Below, piece by piece: positions 42,805 to 53,857 of a stretch of 64,000 nt of DNA. Source of the DNA: Panonychus citri. Its lineage: Eukaryota; Arthropoda; Arachnida; Trombidiformes; Tetranychidae. Under the pieces are notes generated by a model. It was not told the DNA's origin. It searched no databases and saw only the letters and a program-made list of their open reading frames with translations. Each line of letters starts with the position of its first letter. Position 1 is the stretch's first letter. A program made the position numbers and the translations under genes. The stretch spans positions 21,449-85,448 of the forward strand of contig NW_026515442.1 of the NCBI RefSeq assembly GCF_014898815.1. Direction: 5' to 3'.

Positions 42805-43318
42805 AGTACTGCAATGAAAACTTCTACTGGATAAATAAAAAGTTTATACTGATCGATGTAAAGAGAAATTGTCAATTTCTATCGAGATTTAGAAATATCT
42901 TAGGGTGAATCAAAAGAACTGTTTTCAAATTCAATAGTTTTACTAACTATTAATAATTTACTTACAAATCGATTGCAGTTATTAGACAGAAAATAAGATT
43001 GTAAAAATTTATCATTATAATTATTTGAATATTCAATAGGTTGGACATTCAAAACTCATATGGACAAAATAATGATACAATTTGTTTATCTACCGGTGGT
43101 CAGTGAGGTTGGCCGAAATGTATTTAATATAAACCGACCATCAATTTTATTTATTAGTGATTTTAATTGAAGCGAGTGGTCAATTACACAATGGTTACAT
43201 GAATATCGTGTCAAACATGGTCAAGTTTTGAGATGTATTATTATCCTAGGAGAGAGAAGAGAAAACTTTGATTAAAAATCAAATTCTAAGAATATTAATA
43301 ATTTGATTAACACTTTAC
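42805..43318. other. Intergenic, no gene seen
   Basis: AT-rich sequence downstream of the synthase pseudogene without a supported coding frame. Confidence 0.4.
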
Positions 43319-43635
43319 CCTTAAACACCATTGGGAAAATTCATCAAAGGTGATTACGCCATCATGATTTGAATCCATTTGCTGGATAAAATTTCAAATG
43401 AAAATGAACATATATTAAATTATATCATGTAAGATAATCAAAGAAGGTCAATTTCGAACATAAAAAATTTATCAACATGCTGACTTGATCTCCGAGCATC
43501 AAGTAAACCGCACGAACGATCGTTAAAAGTTCTTGCTACGAATCCGTCGCTATTAATATCGTACAAATTGAATATCCAACGAAGTTTTTCCGATGTCGAT
43601 CCTCGAGATAAACTTGATAACATACAAATAAAATC
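43319..43635 (-). pseudogene. Neuronal-calcium-sensor/KChIP-like EF-hand fragment
   Basis: Minus-strand exon from 43635 after acceptor TTAG. It encodes LSRGSTSEKLRWIFNLYDIN followed by SDGF, the EF-hand 3 region of the NCS/KChIP family. The helix after the loop (ELLTIVRAVYLMLG) is in a neighbouring frame, so a one-base lesion is likely. A second exon near 43319-43385 reads MDSNHDGVITFDEF, an EF-hand 4 loop, before donor GTAAAG. No N-terminal EF-hands are seen. Calcium-sensing function is family knowledge; this copy looks partial. Confidence 0.5.
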
Positions 43636-44717
43636 CTAAGGAAATAAATCAACTAAGTTAATTCAGTTAAAATTACAAATTATACTTGTAAATAGGAGTA
43701 AACAATCAAATGGACGAAATTTTTCTCAATTTTCTGTTAATTATCAGCATTTAATGGGAAGCGGAAATTAGTTTTGAAATTCATTCCAGGATCAGCTCGA
43801 TTGTACTTTTAAGATATCAAGGTTGTTTAACTTGTGTTCACATATTATCGAAATAGTACAATCATAATTGCGGGTCGTATTCAATGATTGAAAAATAGAT
43901 GAAATTTAGTTTGAAAAGTTCTAAAATTTGACATTGGGTTGATTTAGGTTATTGAAATTAAATGGCAATTAAACCAATTATTAACGAACGGGAGTTATTG
44001 CTCAAATAGCCCACGAATGTTACAAACAAATAGCATGAAAGTCGCTGCATTTCCAACATGAACTGTAATCAAAGCATTACAATTAGTTGTTATTGATCAA
44101 AATCAATAATATAGACAATGTAATTAAAAGACTCACAATTATGAAAAAACTTGCGTAATTGTTGCTAAATCACCAACTTTAATCCCATTATATGGTCCAA
44201 GAGACCGATCCATTATTTCAAGTATCTAACAGAAAATGATATTTATTGTCAATTGTTGTAACAATAAACTCTATCCTCAAAAATTTACCTTTAATCTGAT
44301 ATTAATTGGTAATCTGGTTTCACAGCAGATTGAATGGAATCGTCTGTGTAATGTTTCAAGCTGAATGAATTGTTAAAATTGATTAGAGTAAATTAATAAG
44401 AATAAAGCTCAATCAATCTAAATGATAAAAATTGTAATAAAGTTTCAACCTTCAATAGATGCTGATCATCGTGAGGATAAAACATTCAATTTCAATTATA
44501 TCTCATTTTAACTATCGATTGTCGATTAAAGCAAAATTGAAACTTCAATTTATTTCGACAATAAAACATAACAATGTAGTTAATAGATATGAGATTGATT
44601 TTTCAAATTGAATTACGCTTTCAATTAATTAATCATTTCTTCAAGTTGAAAATCGAAAAGTGAAAATTTTCTCATTGGCTTTATACTAAAATGGACATTG
44701 GTCAAACCGTCATGAAA
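43636..44717. other. Intergenic with possible unrecognised minus-strand exons
   Basis: Short minus-strand open stretches bounded by splice-like signals near 44010-44050, 44155-44230 and 44290-44370 (for example MDRSLGPYNGIKVGDLATIT). I cannot assign a family or a full gene model. Confidence 0.2.
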
Positions 44718-46013
44718 TCACCTACAAAGTAGCAACCAGCAAAGGTTAGCACTAAAGCCTAATACTGCATACATGTTGGCGACTAATCGGGAATGAGAAA
44801 CGATGATAACGCCCAAAAAGATGAACAGATCGGCCGTAAAAGCGACCACCGTAAAATAATACAGCACCAAATATCGCAGTCGCTTGAAGTCAAATTCATA
44901 ACTATTGAATCGGTGAGTCCAATTGCCGATAAGATTCGTAGCCCAATTGACAATTATCTTATAATTCGGCGTAAACTGAGCACATTTTAGATCGTGATTA
45001 GCGATAATTTCAATATCTCTGTGAATAGTTGATAGAAATGATTCCGAAGAACAAGTTTGTGAAACTTTTGATCTTTTAACTCGCTGCAACATTTTATCGC
45101 TACTTTTGAGCTCTCGATACTCCTTGAAGTCGTCGTTATGACGGCCAATTGATAAATTATTAATAGACTCGTTAGGAATGGATTTTGATTGTTCAACAAC
45201 TGACTGTATACGATAGTAGTGGATAGCACAAATGAGAAACATGTAACCAGAGGTTGTTAACATCTCATTCGCAAGAAAAACAGCTGACCAAGTGTGAGTA
45301 AAAGACCAGAGAGTACCATAAATCGCCAGAGATGATATTTGATATGTGTAAGGATTGGTAAAAAAGGGTATATTGTACAAGATCACTATAAATGGAACCA
45401 TACAGGTAATTATACGATTATAAAGGTTGAGTAAAAAGTGGACAGTCAACTGGAACTGTTTAGTCTGAGCTGTGGTCATTTTAAGATGTGAAGAGTTGAA
45501 GCCATGAGTACGAACATAGTCATAATCTGCAAGAACAGTACAATGATTTTGAGCTTCGCTACGTAAGAAAGCTTCACGAACGAGCATTGACACAGTTATT
45601 GAGAAAAGATTAAACATGCATATTGATATACGATCTTTTGACCGGAAAACATTGTCCCCTAGATAGATGAGAGTAGCTTCGTCCTTGATGAATATCAAAC
45701 TAACGAAGCGAACAAAGTTTACGGCTGATGCCAGCCGAATACTCCAATTCTTAAGGTCAAATGGCAAGTTTGCATGAAGACTTGACGTTGAAAGTGTCAC
45801 GTCCTTTGAGTTACTATTTTGATCTTTATCTTGACCATACTGACGGAATCCGTGCAACAATGTGCAAAAGAAAAGAGCATACTTTTCGTAGCGATTGATG
45901 GCCTCTTGAGTCGCTTCAACTGGAGCATCTATTTTGGGAACACCAAGTATCTGGTGGATGAAGATTCGCAATAGAAATCCAAAAAATTTGACCGAATCGC
46001 ATTGATTAATCAT
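44718..46013 (-). CDS. Gustatory-receptor-like seven-pass membrane protein
   Basis: 431 residues from the first ATG at 46013, single exon, stop TGA at 44718-44720. Hydrophobic segments at about 95-115, 130-150, 195-225, 232-255, 258-285, 375-400 and 405-430 give seven candidate membrane passes. An N-terminal cytosolic RYEKYALFFC stretch and a long polar loop (about 285-370) are laid out like arthropod gustatory receptors. The C-terminal CWLLLC sits where the receptor family usually has its last helix and TYhhhhhQF motif; that motif is not visible, and a donor-like GTAGGT occurs at the end, so a short 3' exon may be missing. Massive families of such receptors are known from spider mites. It would act as a ligand-gated channel in chemosensory neurons (family knowledge). 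Confidence 0.6.
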   Translation of the reverse strand: MINQCDSVKFFGFLLRIFIHQILGVPKIDAPVEATQEAINRYEKYALFFCTLLHGFRQYGQDKDQNSNSKDVTLSTSSLHANLPFDLKNWSIRLASAVNFVRFVSLIFIKDEATLIYLGDNVFRSKDRISICMFNLFSITVSMLVREAFLRSEAQNHCTVLADYDYVRTHGFNSSHLKMTTAQTKQFQLTVHFLLNLYNRIITCMVPFIVILYNIPFFTNPYTYQISSLAIYGTLWSFTHTWSAVFLANEMLTTSGYMFLICAIHYYRIQSVVEQSKSIPNESINNLSIGRHNDDFKEYRELKSSDKMLQRVKRSKVSQTCSSESFLSTIHRDIEIIANHDLKCAQFTPNYKIIVNWATNLIGNWTHRFNSYEFDFKRLRYLVLYYFTVVAFTADLFIFLGVIIVSHSRLVANMYAVLGFSANLCWLLLCR

Positions 46014-46257
46014 TTTCAATTTCGTTAAACAATTCGTACAAAACCAATGAGCTTTTCAAAAGGCTTATATTAATAATCATAAATCATCAAAACACAATTG
46101 AGAGCTAATTGTCATCCATTTGGATGGTAGTTGATAACTGAAGAAAAAGTTTCAAGTTTGGTTGAATTATCATGTTTATTACGCTGAGAAAAAAGTTAGT
46201 CTATTGTTTCATTCATTTAATATTGTTAATTGTTAGTTTGCTTATTGTGATTAATAT

Positions 46258-46656
46258 TGTAATGATCCAAAATTGAAAAGGTTATCGAGAAAATTATCTA
46301 ATGTTGATTTAGGTGTTCACTTAATTAGTTAGTCCAAAGTCGTTTTTAATTAAGAAATTGCTACGAGAAAAACAAACAAAGATCAAGGTGATAATGAAGG
46401 AAAAAGTCAAGGTACCACGAATTGTAGACAGAGAAAATAGAAAGAGAGAAAATTTTGATATAAAAATAAGGTTGAATAACCAGTATAGTTAGTCTGGTTG
46501 TGGTCCCGATCTTAGTTGAAATTGGTTTGTGTGAGTATCCTCATCAAAGTGAAACGAAAATTGTAATTTGTTTAATATCGAAATTGAGAAGAAATTAAAG
46601 TTTGTGTTAAGTGAAAATAAATCAATTTCAATTTCATCATCAACCTCAACCTTACA
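46258..46656 (+). repeat. 5' LTR of the gypsy-type element
   Basis: Starts TGTAATGATCC, ends CCTTACA. The primer-binding site following it (TTTGAGGACCCACTGAGAG) does not start with the usual TGG, so I cannot name the tRNA. Confidence 0.88.
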
Positions 46657-46805
46657 TTTGAGGACCCACTGAGAGCTCAGTGGTCAATATCAGAGATCAA
46701 AAACAACTTGATATATTTATTCAGTCAATTTCCCTCTTCTTTGTGTCTTTGTGTTTTTACTTTATGACCTCAAGTCCTGACCTTGAAACACTAACTTATT
46801 TCACC

Positions 46806-47505
46806 ATGGCTGAAAGAAAACCTTATCCTTGGCCCCACCTCGTGGTCCAAAAATACCATCGTTTAGTGGTGCTTTCAGCAATGAAGCACTTAAATTCACC
46901 AAGTTCACCTCGTTGGCCAAGTGTATGGCTGGAACGATAAGGAACGGCTCGATAGGGTAAGTCTGTATCTCGAAGACACTGCTGCTTCTTGGTTTCAACA
47001 AGACATTAGTCCACATCAAGTGACCCTAATTATACTTGGGATGAATTTATATCTGATTTCAAATCGACCTTCTTACCCTCCGAGTATGAATCATATATTA
47101 ATCAACAATTATCGAGTAGAAACAACGTTCAGATGAACCGGTCACTAAATTTATAATCGATGTCAAAGAATTATGCAAATTAAATAAGAATGAGAAAGAA
47201 ACAATGCGTTATCTCTTCGAAGGTGTTAGGCCGATATTAAGACCGTTTTATATGGACTAAACCAACTACGATAAAAGAATTTACCGATCACGCAAAAATT
47301 GGAGCGAAATTTAATAATACCACAAATCCTGAGGTCGCTGAATTGAAACAGATGATAATGGAGTTAAAAAATGGACTAACCATGAGAACTACCCGAGTTA
47401 ACCAGATAGAACCAGATTTATCCAGAAACGGTAAGCCTATAATCTGTTACTATTGTAACAAAGTAGGCCATATTCAGGCCAACTGTTATTTCCGTATTCA
47501 GTGAC
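46806..47505 (+). pseudogene. gypsy-type Gag, frameshifted
   Basis: Starts MAERKPYPW. The capsid-like part has GWNDKERLDRVSLYLEDTAA then SWFQQD. Further pieces in other frames (WDEFISDFKSTFLPSEYES and VTKFIIDVKELCKLNKNEKE) are classical retrotransposon Gag. The zinc knuckle CYYCNKVGHIQANC lies near 47447-47490. At least three frame changes, so no full Gag is made. Confidence 0.7.
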
Positions 47506-47707
47506 CAAGGCAAGCGCCAATCAACAAAGGCCTTTGTTCACCTCTAATCATCAACCAAATCGACCATTCCCAACTCACCCTCAACCCAGTTACCATCATC
47601 CAAGATACCAACCACCCAATTACCCACCGTATTCCCTTTTCCCAATTACCCTATTCTCATAATCAAACCCAAGCCCAAAGTTCCACCAACAATCACTCAT
47701 TTCATAA

Positions 47708-49582
47708 CTACCATATCAAAACCAAACCTCGTCTAATCAGTTACCCCCAGTGAACCGCCCGCAACAATATCCTCTGAATCATCATCATCGAGACCATCAA
47801 GTGAACCAACCAGTGACCCATCGACCGAACCCAGTGAACGTTCAGCAACCTTATAGTGCTGGTCACCCTCCACCGCCTCCCAGGGCAAACTGTTTAAGTG
47901 ATTATGATGAAAATTACATTTTCATTCAGTGCTCAGTGAACAATAGAAAATTAAGAGGCCTCATTGACACTGGATCAACGGTCTCCATCATTAAACAAGC
48001 ATGGGCTGATCCAAATCAAATCCAATATTATGGTGGCCCCGCAGTTAAATCAGCCAGTGGACATTGTTTGAACATCATCGGTCGCACCAGGTTATTAATA
48101 ACCGCCGGGTCTCTAACCGTAGGAGTTTGGACCAACCTTCTGGTTGTTGACGATTCTTTCGCTTATGATCTTCTTCTTGGAAACAATTTCAACCGAGCAG
48201 CGAGGCTCCAGTTAGACCTTGGAACCATGGAGCTAGTCCAACAGTCCGCCAATGATGATAAGTACCCTGGAACTGTTTTTATTACAAATTTAGATAAAAA
48301 TAACCTTTGTTTTAGTCCAACCGTAGACTTAGAGAATGGGTTAGTCCCATTAAAATTTGATGTAATTGATGAGAATAACCACGACACAAACCATTGCTTG
48401 ACAGTTGAAACAGTTAACGATGTCGAAATGTTGCATGAGTGGAATTACTTTGACTTTTCACTTGAATCACCTCATCAAATTTTCAATTTAGACTTAGAGG
48501 TTAGTCCAAGTCCTGTTAGTCCGAATAGTTTCAGTCCGAAAATAGTTAGTCCAACCGAAGTTAGTCCAATCCAAGTTGTTTCATTCAACTCTGATCTAAG
48601 TTCTGAGTTTTATTGTGAAAACCCCGAACAATCAAACTTAGTCGTCGATAAACAACTAGAACTAAATCAACGTCTACCATATGATCCGTATGCATGTCCA
48701 ACGCAGTTTTCCCTTATCGATTATGATTGTAACGAAAATGAAATGTATGTTAGTCCACCATGTTTTTATCAAAATGAGTCAGAGATGAATGATTTTCAAC
48801 CCGCACATTCGGATATTGTTAAACAGTCAGAAATTCCAACACCTTCACCTCTATCATCCCCATCACCATCATCACCTGCTTTACCATCATCATCCGCATC
48901 GTCACCAGACAAATACGAACTTAAATTAGACCATTTGAAGAATGAACAAGAGAAAATAGTAAGAGAGACATTGGACGAGTTCAGTTTAGCTTTAACTTGC
49001 GAAAAGTCTAATTTAGGAAATTGTACATTATTTTACAATACAATTGATACTGGTGATTCAAAACCAATCCATAGTCATTCAGCCTATTCACAAATATTAG
49101 AAACACAAGGGGAGTTACCTTCAACCGACAATCATTCTCGCAATAGACCCAAAGTTAAGAACGAAGTTGATCCTAATCCATTATCCACTGTAGTTCGAGT
49201 TAAGGCACCTAACAACAAATCTCCAAAAAATAATTTGAAAGAAACTAATGTGCCTGAATCATCTTCACCTAACCTAACCCCTCGCAGATCCATTCGAATT
49301 AGAAACGTACCAATGAGATTTTCACCCATTTTATTGATTATTCTCATAGCATTAACCACCCTATCACCACCGATCAGTGAGTCAGTGTCGACCAAGTCCG
49401 ATCTGATCATCTGGAGAACGTCTAACACCGCCCCTGTTAATGGTTCAGTTGGAGTTGACATAAACACGAAAACTTCATCACCTTTTTCACCTTTAGTCCA
49501 TTCAATTATTTGCGCTAGATTTGACCACGAGTTTCCACATCGCTGGTGGCTTTATAAACCAGTTTTCTCACACAAAACTTAG
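47708..49582 (+). CDS. gypsy-type protease fused to env-like hydrophobic segment
   Basis: Open from 47708; no ATG near its start, so it was probably read as part of Gag-Pol. Pro/His/Gln-rich first 50 codons, then aspartic protease with LRGLIDTGSTVSIIKQAW (near 47970) and DLLLGNNFNRAARL. Asp/Ser-rich linker with many VSP repeats. LKLDHLKNEQEKIVRETLDE and IDTGDSKPIHSHSAY resemble the opening of RT. The RT, RNase H and integrase domains that should follow are absent; after about 100 residues comes a hydrophobic segment FSPILLIILIALTTLSPPIS that may be the signal/membrane part of an env-like gene. An internal deletion that kept the frame explains the fusion. Confidence 0.6.
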   Translation, partial: LPYQNQTSSNQLPPVNRPQQYPLNHHHRDHQVNQPVTHRPNPVNVQQPYSAGHPPPPPRANCLSDYDENYIFIQCSVNNRKLRGLIDTGSTVSIIKQAWADPNQIQYYGGPAVKSASGHCLNIIGRTRLLITAGSLTVGVWTNLLVVDDSFAYDLLLGNNFNRAARLQLDLGTMELVQQSANDDKYPGTVFITNLDKNNLCFSPTVDLENGLVPLKFDVIDENNHDTNHCLTVETVNDVEMLHEWNYFDFSLESPHQIFNLDLEVSPSPVSPNSFSPKIVSPTEVSPIQVVSFNSDLSSEFYCENPEQSNLVVDKQLELNQRLPYDPYACPTQFSLIDYDCNENEMYVSPPCFYQNESEMNDFQPAHSDIVKQSEIPTPSPLSSPSPSSPALPSSSASSPDKYELKLDHLKNEQEKIVRETLDEFSLALTCEKSNLGNCTLFYNTIDTGDSKPIHSHSAYSQILETQGELPSTDNHSRNRPKVKNEVDPNPLSTVVRVKAPNNKSPKNNLKETNVPESSSPNLTPRRSIRIRNVPMRFSPILLIILIALTTLSPPISESVSTKSDLIIWRTSNTAPVNGSVGVDINTKTSSPFSPLVHSIICARFDHEFPHRWWLYKPVFSHKT

Positions 49583-49584
49583 AA

Positions 49585-49794
49585 ATGTTTACCAGTGTCA
49601 ACGATCAAGTGAATGCCGAAAAACAGTTGATAAGATTTGAACGATTTACCACCCTCAGTATCAAAAAGAAGAAGCAAGTCGAAAAGATCAACCCATCCTC
49701 ACAAGACCCAATTCAATTAGCTCGTCGACGTTTAATTAGATCAATCCCAAGATTTGACTTTCCACCTCTCCCACCACCAATTTTGTCCGTCTGA
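49585..49794 (+). CDS. Short downstream frame of the gypsy-type element
   Basis: 69 codons starting MFTSVNDQVNAEKQLIRFER, directly after the previous stop. Basic and Pro-rich, with no domain. It could be the remaining part of the env-like region after a stop codon. Weak evidence of function. Confidence 0.3.
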   Translation: MFTSVNDQVNAEKQLIRFERFTTLSIKKKKQVEKINPSSQDPIQLARRRLIRSIPRFDFPPLPPPILSV

Positions 49795-50290
49795 ATAGTC
49801 ATCATCATAGTCCTAGTATAGCTAGTCCACCATTTCGAGTCATCATCATCATCTAAGTGTCGTTAGTCCAAGTTACCAAGTCATCATCCACCTCAGCGTA
49901 TCATTAGTCCACATTCCCTACTCATCATTAGCCTCTAAGTATCGTTAGTCCACATTTCCAAGTCATCATCATCGTCTAAGTATGGTTAGTCCACCTTTTT
50001 CAATCACCATCATCGTCTATGTATCGTTAGTCCACCTCACCCAGTTCTCATCATCGTCTAAGTATGGTTAGTCCACCATTTCGAGTCATCATCATCGTCT
50101 AAGTATGGTTAGTCCACCTTTTTCAATCACCATCATCGTCTATGTATCGTTAGTCCACATTTCCTACTCATCATTAGCCTCTAAGTATCGTTAGTCCACC
50201 TCACCCAGTTCTCATCATCGTCTAAGTATGGTTAGTCCACCATTTCGAGTCATCATCACCTTCTGAGTGTCGTTAGTCCAAGTATTCTAG
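49790..50290. repeat. About 41-bp minisatellite with GTTAGTCCA motif
   Basis: Roughly a dozen units of the type GTTAGTCCACCATTTCGAGT followed by CATCATCATCGTCTAAGTATG, with higher-order repetition of two- or three-unit blocks. It lies between the coding part and the antisense ORF of the element. Confidence 0.85.
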
Positions 50291-50703
50291 GTTACTCTCA
50301 TAAGTTTACTATTGTTAGTCCAAAAGGAAAAGGAAGTCAACAGTTAATTAAATTCAAATTCAAAAGGAAAGTTTATTGAATCAATCATTGGAATTTATTC
50401 CAAACTTTTTGGAGAGAAGGAATCATCCCGATACAATTAGGAATTCTCCGTGCGTGAGAGTGGACTAGGTGAGAAATTCAAGTTTTTCCACCGTTTAGGC
50501 TCTTTAACCTTAAAACAATAAGGGCAAAATCGACATTTTAAATGATCCTGAGCGGTTGAAAATCAGACCCAGAACCTGTGGAGTGTAAATCAGCTCCGAT
50601 AATAAGCGATTAATAAAAGGATACGGGTTATTGGTTAGTCACCTGCGAATATGGACTAACGTTGGAAACTTCAGGTCAAAAATTTCTCCCTCGTTCATTT
50701 TTT

Positions 50704-51124
50704 TTAATGAAATAGTTGGGTGAGAAAAATTATCATCATCATCATCATCATTTTCCTCCAATTTATTATCTCCTTTCCTTCATCCTTATGATCCTTTTCA
50801 TCCCTATCTCCATCCTCATCCTTATCAGCATCTTCCTCTTCATCATCTCCCTCCTCTAAAAAAATCATGGATTCACAAAATGCCTCGACATCTGTAGCAA
50901 TGGGTGACATTCTATTCATTGTAATGACCGCGCGTAAATATTCATTGGAGTCAGAAATAGAAGCAAATGTTTCCATCATCGCCCTAACCTCAGCCACACA
51001 CTAACATACAATAAGAAAGAAAAATAGAAGAATAACAAAACAAAATTAATATGAATCTACATAAGAAAATGAGTAAGAAGTTTTTTTTTACCTGTAGAAA
51101 ATCGGAGTAAACCTTTGCCGACAT
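50704..51124 (-). CDS. Antisense spliced acidic ORF inside the gypsy-type element
   Basis: Exon 1 51092-51124 (ATG TCG GCA ... CAG, eleven codons), donor GTAAAA; exon 2 50704-51000 after acceptor GTTAG, in phase. About 109 residues: helical AEVRAMMETFASISDSNEYL, then a Glu/Asp-rich tract (EEGDDEEEDADKDEDGDRDE) and a Met-rich tail. Not recognised. It runs against the element's coding direction, just inside the 3' LTR. It could be captured host sequence or a regulatory frame; splice sites are inferred only. Confidence 0.4.
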
Positions 51125-51449
51125 GGTGAAAGTAGAAATAGAAGAAAAAAAAATTTAAGGTAATAAGAGATGAAAATTTTGAATAAGAAACAAATGAAAA
51201 AAAAACTCAATAATCAAAATAAACAAAAAAAAAATTTTTAAGATGAATAATGAAGGCGAATAAGAAGAAAAAGTTGTGTTATTGTTGTTGCAAATAGAAA
51301 GACGGAAACAGAAATGACCCCATAGTTGTTGTTGACAACTTTGACCGAACGGTCGAGCGATACATCGAACGCTTCGATGGTATTGACCCAAAGAAAATTT
51401 CGTTAATTTAGTTAAATTAGTTAATTGTTCCTCAAGAGGCTTCGGACTA

Positions 51450-51464
51450 ACTAGAAGGGGTGAA
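51450..51464 (+). other. Polypurine tract of the gypsy-type element
   Basis: AACTAGAAGGGGTGAA just before the 3' LTR, in the expected position. Confidence 0.6.
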
Positions 51465-51868
51465 TGTAATGATCCAAAATTGAAAAGGTTATCGAGAAAA
51501 TTATCTAATGTTGATTTAGGTGTTCACTTAATTAGTTAGTCCAAAGTCGTTTTTAATTAAGAAATTGCTACGAGAAAAACAAACAAAGATCAAGGTGATA
51601 ATGAAGGAAAAAGTCAAGGTACCACGAATTGTAGACAGAGAAAATAGAAAGAGAGAAAATTTTGATATAAAAATAAGGTTGAATAACCAGTATAGTTAGT
51701 CTGGTTGTGGTCCCGATCTTAGTTGAAATTGGTTTGTGTGTGAGTATCCTCATCAAAGTGAAACGAAAAATTGTAATTTGTTTAATATCGAAATTGAGAA
51801 GAAATTAAAGTTTGTGTTAAGTGAAAATAAATCAATTTCAAATTTCATCATCAACCTCAACCTTTACA
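51465..51868 (+). repeat. 3' LTR of the gypsy-type element
   Basis: TGTAATGATCC...CCTTTACA; near-identical to 46258-46656 apart from short indels (for example one extra TG near 51740). Confidence 0.88.
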
Positions 51869-53274
51869 ATATTTTGTTTCAATTCGCCAAAAAAAACGAG
51901 AAAAAAAGTTCACAACATGATATAAAGTCACAGAGAATTTAAAGAAAGAAAAAAAAGAAAAAGTTCTGAAAGCAAAGGAACCATCCCCATGAAAATGAAG
52001 ATCAAATTTTAACTGATTTTTTTCTTCTTCTTATGAACATTAACAAGAAGAGTAATTATCGCAGAATCGTGATCAACCATGATAATCATCATGTTTCCAC
52101 CATCATGCAACCGTATTAAATATTATAATCATCAAATGGTTATCAGGATTGATCTTGAAATTTACGATCTGTAATGATTAGTTAATCAACAATTAATGAT
52201 AATTTCTGCACTTCATATGTAGGTTACTTCAATTGGGAATATTTATCGATAGATTCCTTATTAAATTATCCCACTTTAAATTCAATCAATTTTAATCATT
52301 CACTAATCATTGTGACTCAAAGTAATTTTGACAATAAAAGTTCTTTTATTCCTCTGAGAAATCTATGATATTAGCATGGAAAGCATAATAATCATGAGTT
52401 ATCGTTTTTTTGTTCTGCAAACTGAGTTTCAGCTTAGCTCATTCTGTTACATTACTCTAACGTGTAATCATTACAGTGTTATTATGAGAAATCTCATTAT
52501 AAGATGAATGCGAATGATGAGCCAAAAGGACATCAGGCATTTTTGAATGTTTTTAGCCTAAACATTTTGAAGTGATTTTATTTAATTTTTGAGCTTATGA
52601 GTTAAAACAAATCAACATGTATTTTTAAATTTTTTGATCTGACTCGCGGATTTCGTAAAATTCACCCAAAACGGGAAAATGGCCTGAATTGTTTTGTGAC
52701 CGAATTAATATACTTATATAGCTGATCTTGATATCAAACGAAAGCTCTTGAGAAATAATGGACCCTGACTCTAACAAGGTATCACCTATTTATCCCAAAA
52801 AGGCGCAATCCAAGTCAAAAAATTTTTAGATTTTTTGATTGACTAACTTATGATTAATCTTAAGTGATGTCCTTTTCCCAAGAAATTTGTTGAGTAAAAT
52901 GTAATGACAATGAAAGTCATTTCAACGTTGTTTATTTTATCTTCTTGATTATTCATTAATATTCACTAATCACAATCTAAAATATCCACAATTAATATAA
53001 GATTATTGTTTAACTCAAAACTTTAATGTTAACTAAGGGAAGAGGGAACTGAAGTGGGACTGAATAGATGGTACAATGTATAACGAAGGTAATCATAATC
53101 AGATCATAATGATCACCTTCTAGAACATTCTAGTGATGCATTAATAATTAGATATTATTATGGCAATACATAGATGATATTCATGGTCATCAACATGGTG
53201 ACATAGACAAAACATAGACTAATAATTTTGTTACACAAGCCCCTCTTCTAGACGAAAGGTCTCTCTTTAGTTAC
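51869..53274. other. Intergenic, no gene seen
   Basis: AT-rich sequence with no supported ORF. A stretch around 52530-52850 mixes T-rich and GC-richer segments and may be an old repeat, but I find no matching copy in the window. Confidence 0.4.
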
Positions 53275-53565
53275 TGTTGATTTAATTGAGATCTTCACAT
53301 TGACACAATTTAACTAAATTAGTAACAATTTACTTTCCTCACAATCGCGGTGTGGATTCAGCAATTAAATGCGCATTCAAAACAAAAATGAATAAGGCAA
53401 TTTATTGGTGGTGTTGTCAGTAAGTTAGTGTGTAAATTTATTGTGAAGAACTTCGTTTAAATAGAGAAAAGAAAACATGTCCATAATTAATCACTTTCGC
53501 ATTATTGGCCGACTCATAATTATTGGCAGTAGAAGTGACCTGGAAGCGATCAATGGACTCAGGAT
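53275..53565 (-). repeat. Truncated copia LTR fragment
   Basis: Starts TGTTGATTTAATTGAGATC and follows the copia LTR (9484 and 14898) for about 290 bases with scattered differences. It then breaks off into unrelated sequence. It is an older copy of the same family. Confidence 0.85.
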
Positions 53566-53589
53566 AGTGAAGTCCATAAAGACAAATTC

Positions 53590-53855
53590 AAATTATTAGA
53601 TTACAAAAGTGGCCCATCATTATCAGATCAAAGGTCATCTACCTCCATGATAACGCGCGACCTCACATCGAAACAGGTCAAAGATCAACAAAGAGCTCAA
53701 TTGGGGTATTACTCACCCACCTTATTCACCTGACCTCGCCCTTCGGACTACCTTCTTTTCTTTCAATGTCTAACACGCTTAGAGGTCAAAAATTCGATTC
53801 AAGGTCAGGTGTCGAAAATGCCGTCACCGATATTATTCATAATGTCGTGAGTTTC
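53590..53855 (+). pseudogene. mariner transposase fragment
   Basis: HDNARPH, the mariner catalytic motif around the second Asp, is readable near 53650. Then HPPYSPDLA in a broken frame near 53720 and a KFDSRSGVENAVTDIIH-like C-terminal region near 53785. Only the last third of a mariner-type (DD34D) transposase, with frame changes. It ends right where the large inverted repeat starts. Confidence 0.65.
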
Positions 53856-53857
53856 GC

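Larger units (their letters stand above)
46258..51868 (+). mobile_element. Ty3/gypsy-type LTR element lacking RT, RNase H and integrase
   Basis: Two LTRs of about 400 bp (46258-46656 and 51465-51868), TGTAATGATCC...TTACA, with four-base duplicates ATAT on both sides (46254-46257, 51869-51872). Between them are a broken gag with zinc knuckle, an aspartic protease, only the opening of RT-type sequence, a hydrophobic env-like segment, a minisatellite and an antisense spliced ORF. LTRs differ only by a few small indels, so the insertion is fairly recent. It must depend on another element's enzymes. Confidence 0.85.

Noticed and set aside
43990..44370. A separate small spliced gene upstream of the EF-hand remnant
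   Set aside because: Short open pieces with splice-like edges but no recognisable family; kept only as a note in the intergenic entry.
49790..50290. Coding repeat domain
   Set aside because: Period of about 41 bases is not a multiple of three and no frame stays open.
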